A stretch of 64,000 nucleotides of DNA from Clonostachys chloroleuca (taxonomy: Eukaryota > Ascomycota > Sordariomycetes > Hypocreales > Bionectriaceae): contig JBANAY010000003.1 in NCBI GenBank assembly GCA_037952775.1, positions 8,494,001 to 8,558,000 of the forward strand. The letters are read 5' to 3'. Below the pieces are notes generated by a model that was given only the letters and a program-made list of their open reading frames with translations, was not told where the DNA came from and did no database searches. Made by a program: the position numbers and the translations under genes. Below, in pieces: positions 1 to 11,726 of the stretch; the stretch's first letter is position 1; every line of letters starts with the position of its first letter.

Positions 1-481
1 CGGCGAAGGGCACGGTAAAGTCGTAGCGCAGCGCATCAATGAGAACTACCACGGCGCGGTCGAAGGTCTTGGGATGCCAGCAGCCCTGGTCTACGTTCAG
101 AGGGGCCTTGGACGAGGCGCTGTCGGCGATTGGAGGGGCGTCGCACTTGGAGATGTCGGGGAGCATCAGCCGGGTCAACAGGAAGCCGCTGGTGAAGAGG
201 TAGATGGCAAGGGCATGGATAGCCAGGACCCAAGTCCAGAAAGCAAAGGTCCAATTCCATTTGCGCTCGAAGCCGCGCTTCCGTGCGGTGTCAATCTTGC
301 CCTGCTGCTCCTCAAGCTTGTCGAGGCGCTTTTGCTCGTCTCGCGTGGCCTGGCCACTGGCGCCGGCGGCCTGGGCCTTATTCTTGTCGGCCTCTCGCTT
401 CGCTTTGGCCCATTGCTTCTGAATGGCTTTGAACTCGGGGTTGGGCGGCTGGGCCTTGGGCTTGGGCGTGCGTTGAGACAT
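1..481 (-). CDS. GPI13: GPI ethanolamine phosphate transferase 3 (PIG-O/Gpi13), 5' end only
   Basis: The frame is open from an ATG at 481 to the window edge, so only the first 160 or so residues are present. The order seen is a charged, Lys/Gln-rich cytosolic N-terminus (begins MSQRTPKPKAQ), one membrane segment around residues 75-95 (WNWTFAFWTWVLAIHALAIY), a lumenal GFLLTR-like stretch, and the motif RAVVVLIDALRYDFTVPF. That last motif is the start of the alkaline-phosphatase-like catalytic domain of the ER enzymes that add ethanolamine phosphate to the third mannose of GPI anchors. The Asp of LIDALR is the expected first metal ligand. The call as Gpi13 rather than Mcd4 or Gpi7 rests on the ALRYDFTVPF wording, which is typical of PIG-O. 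The remaining roughly 850-900 residues lie outside the window. Confidence 0.85.
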   Translation of the reverse strand, partial: MSQRTPKPKAQPPNPEFKAIQKQWAKAKREADKNKAQAAGASGQATRDEQKRLDKLEEQQGKIDTARKRGFERKWNWTFAFWTWVLAIHALAIYLFTSGFLLTRLMLPDISKCDAPPIADSASSKAPLNVDQGCWHPKTFDRAVVVLIDALRYDFTVPFA

Positions 482-1341
482 CCTTCGACATCAGCTCGTT
501 CAAGCCATCTAATTCGGGACGGGACGAGCTGATGACACAGTGTGGGAGCTTCAATGGGGGGAGGGAGGGCAATGGCTGGCAGCAACGACGCGACGGGGGA
601 AGCAATCGTCAAAGCTGCCTGCACCGACTGAGTCGTCGTCACAAGCTGAGTGAGGTAAAAGTTGTAGAGCGTCAATTACTTGTTGCTGTTTGCTCTATAA
701 ACACACTTTCTAGTGGATCCGGCATGGCAGCGACGGCATGTGGGGACTGAACCAGATTTACGAGCTGGGACATTGATCTTCCATGTCACTTTGGCTGTAA
801 CCCTTTTGGTTAAGCATGCTGCTTCTGATAGTTCATGGTATTGGCAAGAGGATGCGAGAGACAGTCGACTACAGGAATGCTCCATTCCAGTGGCTGGCAG
901 ATCCAAGCTAGCATGACACAAGCGAATGTGTAATAGATGGTATCCGACAAATCATTGGATCCTATGTATTTGAAGTCCCCAGACGGAAGAGGTCGCTGCT
1001 GTGCGACATCATTCACTGCTTCTGTTCGTGTCTGGCTTGCAAATTTCCATTGACCGATCATGAATCAACTATTACTGGGATGCCGGTGACGCACTGGTCC
1101 GTCAGACACGCGCCCTGGGCTCTCGTCCCGTCTAAACTAAAATACATGACAACAAATCTGTGTTCATACAAGCAACCGCCAACTCCGTAAACAGGCAATC
1201 AGCGACGAGATCGCCATCCTTCAGACAGTCATTACAAGCGAGGGTATCGGAAAAAGAAATCAAATGGCTTTTCATCATCAGTGGGCAAGGGGATGGACTT
1301 TCACACCGTTCATTGGTCATGGGATGGGGGCAACATGAGCA
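482..1341. other. Intergenic, divergent from GPI13 and 3' of the next gene
   Basis: No coding frame here has family-like content; the open frames are short and overlap on both strands. The left part should hold the GPI13 promoter and 5' UTR. The right part should hold the 3' UTR of the minus-strand gene that follows. Confidence 0.5.
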
Positions 1342-2796
1342 TCACGGATAGTCTTCCCACCCTCCACCGCCACAGTCTCCGTCCCCTTCTACCTCTACTG
1401 TCGTCTCGAGAGCCTCCTTACCTTGCCGGATCATGTCCTGGAGCTGTTTGTTGAAGGCTTCCATGCGGAAATCAGTCTCGTCGTCTTCCTGTTTGCGCCT
1501 GGCGGCAAGCTGTCTTGCCTCGGCCGAAAGGCGAGGACTGCCGTTGGCGCCTTGATTAAACGACGTGCCTCGAGGTGACGCTATTGATGCAGCAGAGTTC
1601 GTCCGTCGGTGCGAAGGTGTTGTGACGACGACGCCTGTTTGTGAACGAGGGCGACGGGAGGAATGATTTCGGGGGACAGAGAAGGAAGCTGAAGGAGGAG
1701 CAGGATTGGGAATTTTCGTTGGGGACGGGGATCGCGGGGAGGCATAGGAAGCCGTTGATGCAGGCCGAGATTCCGCGAGTGTGGGCACGGCTGTGTTCAG
1801 CGGCCCCAAGCCGATGGTGGAACGACGGTTGGTCGGCGTGCTGATTCGGCGCCCTGTAGCAGCTGAAGGGCCATGATTTCGATTCCTAGGAGTCTGTCTC
1901 TGCTGGGTATGAATGGAGGCTCGGGGTGTTGATGATGGTGTGCCAGATTTGCCAATCATGACCCAGTTCCTGTTCAGCTCGTCGGCGGGGCCGGTCTGAC
2001 GCCGCTTGGCAGCCGGAGCGGCGGGCGAGGAGGACCTGCTGTCTGCGTCGCTATTGTTGTCTGCGTACTCTCTTGCGGTAGCTCGAGAGAATCTGGCATC
2101 AAAAAGGTGCTCGGCCTGGTGCTGGAAGTTGTTAGGCTCGTTAGGAGTCACAGGCACAATCTTATCCGCTTGCCCATTCATCTCATAGCCGCGACCACCG
2201 CCAGCATGGAAACCTTTGAAACTGCCTGCCTTGCAGAATTGCCATAAACGACCAACCACATCGCCAAGAGTCGAGAAGGCGAATGCGCCCCAACCCTGGG
2301 ACTGTGCGAGCTGCTGTTGCTGGTCTAGATACTGCTGCTGCTGGATCGGTTGAGTCGGAAAGACGGGCACGTTGTTCGCATCCAAATCATCTCGGGGCCT
2401 CTTCGTTCCTAGCATTTTTCGATAGTCGGAATCCGAGTACACGCTGTCGGCCATGGGAGTATTCCCATCATTGTATTCGGTTGTCGGGGTGTGGATATGG
2501 CCTGCTAAGGTGTATGTCCTTGGCTCTGGGTGGGTGGCCGCAAGAAATGGGTTGTTGAATCTTGCGCTGGCGGTCTGGGCCAGGCTCTGACTCTGGGTGC
2601 GGATACGCGCGGAGTAGCCATCGCCGTGGTGTCGCTTGCGCTTAGTGGTTGTTTCCTCCTCGATGCCTACTCGGCTGGGAAGATAGCCAGAACTCGATGC
2701 AGAGCAGGGGGATTTGGCTGGAGTGCGGAAGATGTCTGGATGAACGCCGTCAGACTGGAACGTTCCTGGCATGTGGAATTGCGAGTGGAGCGCCAT
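1342..2796 (-). CDS. Conserved fungal protein of unknown function, 484 aa, intronless
   Basis: A single 484-codon frame runs from ATG at 2796 to the stop at 1342. The protein is mostly low-complexity and rich in Ser, Pro, Thr and Arg, with a basic KRKRHH patch near residue 52 and a KRRQ patch near residue 260, both consistent with nuclear targeting. A Gln run (PIQQQQYLDQQQQ) precedes the only well-ordered segment, WGAFAFSTLGDVVGRLWQFC followed by FKGFHAGGGRGYEM, at about residues 165-205. This hydrophobic/aromatic block looks like the conserved core. The C-terminus has a short charged helix (DFRMEAFNKQLQDMIRQGKEA). I know of no assigned function for such proteins and infer none. Three-periodic constraint over 1.4 kb and the ordered core argue that it is a real gene. 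Confidence 0.75.
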   Translation of the reverse strand: MALHSQFHMPGTFQSDGVHPDIFRTPAKSPCSASSSGYLPSRVGIEEETTTKRKRHHGDGYSARIRTQSQSLAQTASARFNNPFLAATHPEPRTYTLAGHIHTPTTEYNDGNTPMADSVYSDSDYRKMLGTKRPRDDLDANNVPVFPTQPIQQQQYLDQQQQLAQSQGWGAFAFSTLGDVVGRLWQFCKAGSFKGFHAGGGRGYEMNGQADKIVPVTPNEPNNFQHQAEHLFDARFSRATAREYADNNSDADSRSSSPAAPAAKRRQTGPADELNRNWVMIGKSGTPSSTPRASIHTQQRQTPRNRNHGPSAATGRRISTPTNRRSTIGLGPLNTAVPTLAESRPASTASYASPRSPSPTKIPNPAPPSASFSVPRNHSSRRPRSQTGVVVTTPSHRRTNSAASIASPRGTSFNQGANGSPRLSAEARQLAARRKQEDDETDFRMEAFNKQLQDMIRQGKEALETTVEVEGDGDCGGGGWEDYP

Positions 2797-3513
2797 AGCT
2801 AATGGAGTTTGTTGCCGAATGAAAAAAAGGTCGAGCAGATTGTATGCAAGGCTGGATAGAGCCGAATGGAGCCGAATGATGGCCGTGATCGTTTTCGCTG
2901 GATTTAATCACGGCTGCGCAACCATTCGTGCAGATGGCGGTCGGGAGACTTTTACCGCTGGGGCCTTAGGGGTGAGGCATAGCAGCAGCCCGATGGTTCG
3001 TTGGTGCCGTGGGAAATGCTTTGTTGGGGAGCACGACCGCAGAGCTTGTTCGCAATGTCTCGGGTAGTCTGCTGGCTCGTGATCGCTGGTGGACAATAGC
3101 GTTAAGTCTGGTGAGGGCGGGGAGGAAGCTTCTGCCTACCGGTGGCTTGGGCTTGTGACACACACGGCTGGCCCCCAATACGAATGAGCGCCGGATGGTG
3201 TGTTGTAAATATCTGAGCACCTGAAACTGTCCCTCCAGCAACGCGCCCCACCGCCTCCCTCCTCAGAAAGTCGGAGGAACCTCCATTTTTGATGCACAAG
3301 TACCAAGTACCCCAGCTGTGGGGCAAGATCTGCCTGGTGAGGTCAGCCATCCCCAGGTAACGGGCACACTAGAACGCAGTGATCACCTAGAATACCGATT
3401 ATGGTCATGATATTCTTCGATGAACAATAATAGCAAATAAGAGAATCTGTCGCATTGGCTATACTGACTGTTTTCCATTTATGATCATGATTTTGAGAGG
3501 TGCTGGAACCCAT
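2797..3513. other. Intergenic
   Basis: This is the upstream region of the 484-aa gene and holds no convincing coding frame. Its right half is AT-richer and leads into the MITE. Confidence 0.5.
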
Positions 3514-3769
3514 CAAGTGGGCGACATAAGAGATGAGACACCAAACCGATACTTCAAGCGTCCATATTTGGAGAGGCTCTATTCTGTATTCACCACAACT
3601 TGATTCTAAATTACCTTAAAAAAGACCAAAAAAGGACTTTAGTATTATTTAAAAGCTAATATAAGGATTAATGTGCTTTTTTAGGGGTTATTGTATCTTT
3701 ATTGTAGCATTTGATGGCTACAAAGAAGGCACAAGAATTTGGTGTCTCATCTCTTATGTCACCCGGTTG
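3514..3769. mobile_element. MITE, copy 1 (256 bp, ~32 bp terminal inverted repeats, 5-bp target duplication)
   Basis: The left end (3514-3545) and right end (3738-3769) are inverted repeats. The core GACATAAGAGATGAGACACC is identical, and the outer bases are CAAGTGGG versus the complement of ACCCGGTTG. The pentamer CCCAT flanks the element on both sides (3509-3513 and 3770-3774), as expected for a target-site duplication. The middle is AT-rich with no coding capacity, so this is a non-autonomous DNA element. A second, shorter copy with the same ends and a shared ACTTCAAGCGTCCA subterminal stretch lies at 36110-36273. I do not recognise the superfamily. Confidence 0.85.
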
Positions 3770-4429
3770 CCCATCTCCTACGCCGCCGACGGGCCTGAGT
3801 ACAAATGAGGTAGAGAGCAGAAAGCTGGGAAGGCGTGTGAACTTCATGGAGAGATGCTCTTCATATTTCCAAGTTTGGCTTCAGCAGAGGGGTTTATCTG
3901 CCATGTTAGAGAAGAACCCAAGGGAGGACACAGGTATGCACTTGGTCGGTATGGCCAGGGAAGGGTGGGCGAGCGGAACTCTAAGCAGACTAGGGTATTT
4001 GTTAAACTGCTTCGATGAGTCGTCGATTGTTTGCCTCAGACGGAGCCGGGACGTCTCATATAAATACGAACCAAACTTCGAAGACTCTCCATTTACATTT
4101 CAAACCCAGCAGCAGATTAACACAAGCCATCTCAAGGGTGTTTCAACCAACGAACCCAAGGTGCGTGCCAGCTCTTCCAACTTGCCTGTGCTTTTAACTG
4201 AACCGAGGCTTAGGTAAGCGGCTCGATTGACGATATCTGGCCCAGAGTCCACTTCTCGGCTCAGTGCAGCCAATAGCAGGCGAGGTATATCGAATCCCCA
4301 GCCGAGTAGTCCCGTACCGATCTCGTGCGCATTAATTCTAGCCGCCCCCAGAGAGGCAAGAAAGTAATCCGGCCAAACCTCCAATCCCTTCCCTCTCCTC
4401 ACCAGCCCGCACACCTTGACGAGTCAACC
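3770..4429. other. Intergenic, upstream region of SDH2
   Basis: Open frames here (for example around 3711-4217) start inside the MITE and lack protein-like composition. The 3' half is the pyrimidine-rich promoter and leader region of SDH2. Confidence 0.5.
4270..4274 (+). promoter_or_regulatory. CCAAT box upstream of SDH2
   Basis: AGCCAATAG lies about 156 bp before the SDH2 start codon. The CCAAT-binding HAP complex controls many fungal respiratory genes, so the site is plausible, but a pentamer alone is weak evidence. Confidence 0.35.
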
Positions 4430-5513
4430 ATGTCTGCTCTCCGAACTTCCTCAAGCCGCGTACTGGGCGCCTCTTTCGGTGCGCGGGCTGCCATGCTCCC
4501 TACCCGCGCCGCCTTCACTCGCTCCATGGCCACAGTCAGCGAGACGCCAGCAGAGCCGGAGCCTCGGTTGAAGACCTTCCAGATCTACCGCTGGAACCCA
4601 GACACCCCCAGCGAGAAGCCTCGCATGCAGAGCTACACCATTGACCTCAACAAGACCGGACCCATGATTCTCGATGCCATCATCCGCATCAAGAACGAGC
4701 AGGACCCTACCCTCACTTTCCGACGCAGTTGCCGAGAGGGTATTTGCGGCAGCTGTGCCATGAACATCAATGGCCAGAACACCCTTGCTTGCTTGTGTAC
4801 GTAGCCACCCAGCGCGCTCCAATGCTCATCCATTGAGTTCCTGATCCCGATCGACCCCAATTGGGTCTTTTGGGTGCCGTCCTCGCCTTTGGTTTGCCTC
4901 GTGTGCTAATCGCCAATCCAGGCCGCATTCCCGCGGAGTCAAGTGCCGACGTCAAAATCTACCCTCTTCCCCACACCTATGTCGTCAAGGACCTCGTCCC
5001 TGACCTGACGTACTTCTACAAGCAGTACAAGTCAATTAAGCCCTACCTGCAGCGCGATACTCCCGCCGAAGACGTACGTGTGATCCCTAGCTAATTGCTC
5101 CCGCTCCTCTTCCTTGGCGACCCCCCTGTTTGCCAGAATGCTTGATCGTTTTCATGTGGCCCGCTCCTTTACTGACTCATCTTATACAGGGCAAGGAATA
5201 TCGCCAAAGCAAGGAAGACCGAAAGAAGCTCGACGGTCTTTATGAGTGCATTCTGTGCGCCTGCTGCTCGACCTCGTGCCCTTCATACTGGTGGAACTCA
5301 GAGGAGTACCTGGGCCCTGCTATCCTCCTCCAGTCTTACCGCTGGCTGGCCGACTCTCGTGACGAGCGCACAGCCGAGCGCAAGCTCAATCTCGAGAACA
5401 ACATGAGCTTGTACCGTTGCCACACCATCCTGAACTGCACCAAGGCCTGCCCCAAGGGCTTGAACCCTGGTAAGGCTATTGCCAACATCAAGCTGGCCAT
5501 GAACTCGAGCTAG
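4430..5513 (+). CDS. SDH2: Succinate dehydrogenase iron-sulfur subunit (complex II, SdhB)
   Basis: Exons are 4430-4796, 4922-5073 and 5190-5513, giving 280 aa. The N-terminus (about 30 residues, Arg/Ser/Ala-rich) is a mitochondrial presequence. The [2Fe-2S] ligands are C101, C106, C109 and C121 (CREGICGSC...C). The [4Fe-4S] and [3Fe-4S] ligands are supplied by C193, C196, C199 and C203 ([11 protein letters not shown]) and by C250, C256 and C260. The protein passes electrons from SdhA flavin to ubiquinone in the inner mitochondrial membrane, linking the TCA cycle to respiration. P204 and H251 are the positions where changes give resistance to SDHI fungicides in other fungi; both carry the wild-type residue here. 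The start was chosen at ATG 4430 because it opens the presequence. ERG28 follows on the same strand. Confidence 0.97.
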
Positions 5514-6142
5514 AGGAGGGGCGAGGGTTGAAAAGGGGGAGCGAAGATTGGGAGGGAACAGTGGAGGAGATCATGTCTATTGTTTGATATTTTTTTTACT
5601 TGTGTGGCTTGGGAACGTCCGCCGGGGCCTAAGCGGGCGAGCGGGACGTCTCTTTTTTGAACAGCTGTCGGGACTTGCAGTGTCATATTGGCTGCATACA
5701 TACTTTTCCCAATGGCTTTTCGGGCGCCCATGTTAGACGATACTCTTACTGTTGGACTCAATGTACACTTAAAATAGGAAAACTTGAAAATCAAAAACAA
5801 TGCCACACAAGCTCTCATGACTTCGGAACGGGGCCCAAAGAATATGCAACCCAATTGCTGTCAATTCTCCCAAAGAAGACTTCTCGCTTAACAGTGTTGT
5901 ACTACCTATGTTAGGTAGAGAGATCAGCACTTTCTCGCCTAGCTGTCGGAACTGTTTGTTGGTGGGGTTCAATTAAGACCGCCACCAACGGCCCAAGCCA
6001 AGATTTAGCTCCCCTGTCCGACGGCACTCCCGAATCTTCTTCGCTCAGCTGAACATTCCCATCTTCCTTTCCCCAACACACATTTATATTATTTTCTTGG
6101 TTACTCCCCTCCATCACTTACAAGATCGACTCCCTAATCACA
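5514..6142. other. Intergenic between SDH2 and ERG28
   Basis: SDH2 3' UTR followed by the ERG28 promoter. No coding frame is supported. A pyrimidine-rich leader precedes the ERG28 ATG. Confidence 0.5.
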
Positions 6143-6740
6143 ATGGACGCAATCAAGCCTTTCCTCCCTGAGGCTAAGGGAGTCCTGCCCTACTACATGC
6201 TCCTGGTATGCACACCACCAGATTCATCCCGCCCAACCCGATCATCTTCCCCGTCTTCAACCATTGCTAACCACGTCGACTCTCAAACAGCTCTCCGTCA
6301 TCTCTATCGGCAACAGCGTACAGAACTACACGACGCTCCACTTCTCCCGCCGGGTGTACAACGGCCGCTTCGTCCGCAACACCAGGCTACCCCCAGCCTC
6401 TTCCACCTTCAACCCCGAAGACGCGGTCAACAAACTCGTCCCCGCCCACAACGACCCCAAGGCTACCGACCAGCTCACCCCGCTGACCGGCCGCCTCTTC
6501 GGCACCTGGACCTTCATCATCAGCATCGTCCGCCTCTACGCCGCCTACCACCTGCACCACGGCCCCGTCTACAACATCGCCATGTGGACCTACGTCGTCG
6601 CCTTTGGCCACTTCGCCTCGGAGCTCTTCGTCTTCAAGTCCATGACCTTTGGGCTCCCCCAGTTCTTCCCCTTCACGCTGGCCACCTGCGCCCTGATCTG
6701 GATGCCCATGGTCCGGGAGTACTACGTCACGATTGAGTAA
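6143..6740 (+). CDS. ERG28: Ergosterol biosynthesis scaffold protein Erg28
   Basis: Exons are 6143-6205 and 6291-6740, giving 170 aa. The intron follows codon 21 in phase 0 (CTG|GTATGC ... CAAACAG|CTC). The protein has four hydrophobic helices. Family-typical stretches are SIGNSVQNYTT near the N-terminus, GRLFGTWTFIISIVRLYAAY, FGHFASELFVFKS and a C-terminal MVREYY. Erg28 sits in the ER membrane and tethers the C-4 demethylation enzymes Erg25, Erg26 and Erg27. It carries no catalytic residues itself. The length fits fungal Erg28 (about 150-170 aa). It runs convergently with GAL7, with about 205 bp between the stop codons. Confidence 0.95.
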
Positions 6741-6945
6741 GGAGGATGGGTTTAGGTTTACAAGCGATTTAATAGAGATGATAATCAACCGGGGGGTTTG
6801 GGAGTTGGTAATTAGAACCGGGAAAGAGGCATACAGCGAAGAGGAGGAGCATGTCGAGCATACAACCATCATACTTAATGTTCATATTCATTCATCATTT
6901 CACACTTCTATCCTAAACTCCCCCAATTTCACCCATGTCTCTCTT

Positions 6946-8300
<1,355 letters not shown>

Positions 8301-8463
8301 CTATGAGGCAACGTAGGTTCGGACGAGGGAAGAAGAGTGATTTTGTACCAACAGCCGATGTATTGCACGTTGAGCCGCCTGTGCTGAGGGGCAGAGCTAC
8401 ATACACTTTGCTGCAATTTATTACTGCCTACCAAATCGGGCCATCATCACTCGAACGGTGCTT

Positions 8464-8730
8464 CTACAGCCCAGCCAATCGGTGGAGCTCCTCGGCCATG
8501 TTTTCGGCGAAAGCTGGAGGAGGAGAAAAGTTCGTGCTATGAAAGCCCCGAAGTACCTCCACAGCTGCGACGGCCTCTGGCACAAAAACATGGGGTGAAC
8601 GTGAGATATGGATGACGTTGGGGCTGACTAAGTGGTCTGTTTCATTTCCGTGGAACATGTGAAGCTTCATGTGAAAAGGCTTGAAATCTAGCAGTTGTAC
8701 AATCTCACTGTATAGATCAGAGACAGTCTT
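8464..8730 (-). pseudogene. Isolated protein-like exon of unknown family, possible gene remnant
   Basis: A frame running from about 8730 to a stop at 8464 reads like real protein: a SDLYSEIVQLLDF helix, then HMKLHMFHGNETDHL, then a C-terminal FVPEAVAAVEVLRGF and AENMAEELHRLAGL. Just upstream the frame hits a stop at a CTAG sequence, which could be a splice acceptor. I found no credible preceding exon in the next 300 bp. It may be the last exon of a small gene or the relic of a lost one. I do not recognise the family. Confidence 0.3.
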
Positions 8731-9632
8731 CTAGGTACCTAACAGGTGCAATTTTTAATGTAATGGTCGGGAAATATGTTTTTTGCAGCAGTGCTCATTC
8801 ATATCCGTAAACACAGTTGTTGCTGAGACGGCCTATGAATATGGTCTACACTCAGAAGCGTACAGCAACTCGTCCGAGAGGTAGACAGAATGCTTTTACC
8901 GTCCATTTCAATTGATCTCGGTATGAGATAGATAATGCCTAAAGAGTTGGTGGGTAGCACATGCTGTGTCCGCGATAGAAATGAAAGGAGAGCTGTGATG
9001 AATGCGGAAGACCAATGGGAGCAACGATGGCAAGTGATATACCAAAATGGATAGTCGATAAAGGGATTATATTACCTCGGTGTTCGAAGCCCAACGTGAT
9101 AAAAAGCTGCTGTGAGAGTCCGAAACGCAAAGCTCACCGACGCTGGGTTTCGTCGTTGACATTTATCGATAAGAAACCATGTTCCAAACAGCGCTCAGTT
9201 GCTCCCTGTCTTGCCTGTCAGGCTGTGTACCCCGCCCTGGAACCTGGGGCCCGCTTATGTCAGCTACGCGACAGCAGCACCAGCGCGGAAGGGGCACGCA
9301 ATTGCGCCAAGTCAACAAAGACTGATGGGTGGCCCCCCTGTCGTCGCTATTGCACTGGACCATCTCCAAAGGCTGACAGACGAGCTCCAAACAGGCGCTC
9401 TCCAGGAAAATCCATCAGAACCAGCCGCTTCCGCATCGGATTCCATCACCAGACGTGCAGTTCCATCATCTCCGGGCATTGCGCATTCAGATCCGAGTTC
9501 TCATTCCACTTTTTAGGCGGTTGCGTCTGCGGTAGCCGCCCGTCACTCCGCATCTCCGCCCTGTCCAGAACACAACTTTAGTGTGGGTAGTGCGCAAGCC
9601 GCTGCCACACGTCACGCTCTCAACCCCCGAAC
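8731..9632. other. Intergenic, upstream of ADA2
   Basis: A 188-codon open frame at 9015-9581 has Cys/Arg/Ser-rich, non-protein-like composition and is rejected as a gene. The last 100 bp form the ADA2 leader. Confidence 0.5.
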
Positions 9633-11296
9633 ATGGGCGTCATCCGGAAGAAGACCGTCACCAGAGGCGGCGAAGGCGGCGTCAAATACGTCTGCGATGT
9701 CTGCTCATCCGACATTACATCTACGGTAAGTTCGGTGCAGTTTTCTCTTGTTTTTATTTCCGCCATTGCGCCGGGCAATGGCTCGTCCCTGTTCCGAGAG
9801 TTTCCATGCTGATCCGAAGTGCGCATCTTGTTCAGGTTCGCATTAGGTGCGCGGATCCCGCCTGTAACGACTTCGATCTATGCGTCTCCTGTTTTGCAAA
9901 GGGTGAATCGCGGAATGCCCACGACCCCGCTACACATGCCTTCCGAGTAATCGAACAGAACTCATTCCCCATATTCGACCGGGAATGGGGCGCAGATGAA
10001 GAGTTGCTCCTCATCGAGGGCGCAGAGATATATGGACTCGGTTCCTGGGCAGACATAGCAGACCATATTGGTGGCTTTCGCGAAAAGGATGAAGTCCGAG
10101 ACCACTACCTCAACACCTTTGTCGACTCTTCGCGATTCCCTCTGCCCAAACGTTGCAGCCCCCACGATTCGGAGCTTGCGAACGAGATTACGAGAGAGGA
10201 GTTTCAGTCGCGCAAGAAGCGTCGCATAGAAGAACGGAGGGAAAAGGCCAAGAATGCGCCGGCTCTACAACCGAAAACCAAACCCACTGCCAGTGTTCCG
10301 AGCTGCCACGAGATCCAGGGTTACATGCCTGGTCGATTAGAATTCGAGACCGAGTATGCCAACGAGGCCGAGGAAGCAGTCCAGCATATGCAATTCGACC
10401 CCGGCGATGGACTCAACCCTCGCACCGGCGAGATCGAGCCTGAAGGGGAGCTGAAGCTCACGGTCATGGAAATCTATAATTGTCGCTTAACTCAGCGTGT
10501 GGAGCGAAAGAAGGTGATATTCGAGCACAACTTGCTTGATTATAGAGAGAACATCAAGCTCGAAAAGAAGAGGTCCAAGGAGGAAAAGGACCTGCTGCAA
10601 AAGGCAAAGCCCTTTGCTCGCATCATGAATCACAAGGAGTTTGAGGAATTCAGCCAGGGTCTCCTCGATGAATTGAACCTCAGACAGGCCATTACCCAAC
10701 TTCAAGAGTGGCGATCCCTCAAGATTGGAGATCTCCGGGGCGGAGAAAAATATGAAGCAGATAAGGCTGCCCGAATACAAAAATCAATCCCCATGGGATC
10801 GATGGACAGAGAGCGCCTGGCCAATGCGCAACGGTCTAAGCAGCCGCCGCCACCAGAACCTCCGAGCGGAGCTGCTCTGCTTGTCGCTCCAGAGTTGCCG
10901 ATACGATCTGCTGGCCAGACGAACGGCATCACAAACGGCGACTCCAAGCACCTCACAAACGGGCATACCAACGGGGTAAATGGCGTCAACGGCCACGGGT
11001 CGGCGAAGTTGGCAAACTTGCCGATGCCAATACCCGGCCTGCAGCCACTCACGCTGACATCCGAGAACAATGCGGATGTACATCTGCTGACGCCAGAGGA
11101 AGTGAAATTGTGCGAAATCGTGCGCCTAGCACCGAAGCCATATCTGATGATTAAGGAGCAAATCCTTAAGGAGGCGCTCAAGACCAATGGTACGATGAAA
11201 AAGAAGCAAGCAAAGGACATCTGCCGGCTGGATTCGCAAAAAGGTGCTCGCATATTTGATTTCTTTGTCAATTCCGGCTGGGTCGGTAAGGCATGA
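9633..11296 (+). CDS. ADA2: Transcriptional adaptor Ada2 (SAGA/ADA coactivator)
   Basis: Exons are 9633-9725 and 9836-11296, giving 517 aa. Domains in order: a ZZ zinc finger at residues 20-65 (CDVC, then [15 protein letters not shown]), a SANT/Myb domain at about 75-125 ([21 protein letters not shown]), a charged central region with the ADA-box-like [17 protein letters not shown] block, and a C-terminal SWIRM domain at about 435-517 ending in [13 protein letters not shown]. Ada2 binds Gcn5 and Ada3 and stimulates histone H3 acetylation within SAGA in the nucleus. Between residues 370 and 410 there is an Asn/Gly-rich low-complexity segment ([19 protein letters not shown]). The in-frame upstream extension through the intron is ignored because ATG 9633 gives the conserved [16 protein letters not shown] start. 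Confidence 0.96.
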
Positions 11297-11726
11297 GGGT
11301 GTGTATAAATATTGGTTGCATTTCCAGCCCCAACGGTATGATTCGGGTGTTCACATTTTGCTTCTTTGGTGTGGTAGAGATCTGACGGCGGCGTTTTGGT
11401 GTGGTCTTTTGGGCCGGCTATGGTAGCTTGAAGCTTGTAGTGATAAATGATAAATGAACATGTTCCTATTGATGAATCGATACTTTTCTCTAGTGAGAAA
11501 TTCCCTTATTTAGCTGTGGTTTGTTGAAAGCAGCGCAGGTGGGAAAATCAAAGGCATGACGGTGGTGGTGTTGTGCATGTGTAGAAGGTAAAGTGGTGTC
11601 TGAAAGCCGCTCCTCCACTAATAATAATGCACCCCTCTCGCCGAGTCCGTATTGGCACTGTGAAGCATCCAGCTCTACAACTCCCACCCGAAAAAAAGGA
11701 TTTGCCCAGGAAGCGAGAGCCTCTGA
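11297..11726. other. Intergenic between ADA2 and the phosphatase gene
   Basis: ADA2 3' UTR and the promoter of the next gene. No feature is recognised. Confidence 0.5.

Noticed and set aside
74..532. 152-codon plus-strand open frame
   Set aside because: It is antisense to the GPI13 N-terminus, which has clear family motifs.
9075..9100. tRNA-like B box (GTTCGAAGCC)
   Set aside because: The flanking bases do not form a T-arm stem and no A box or acceptor stem is found.
9015..9581. 188-codon open frame upstream of ADA2
   Set aside because: Cys/Arg/Ser-rich composition, no domain-like text, and it ends at the ADA2 leader.
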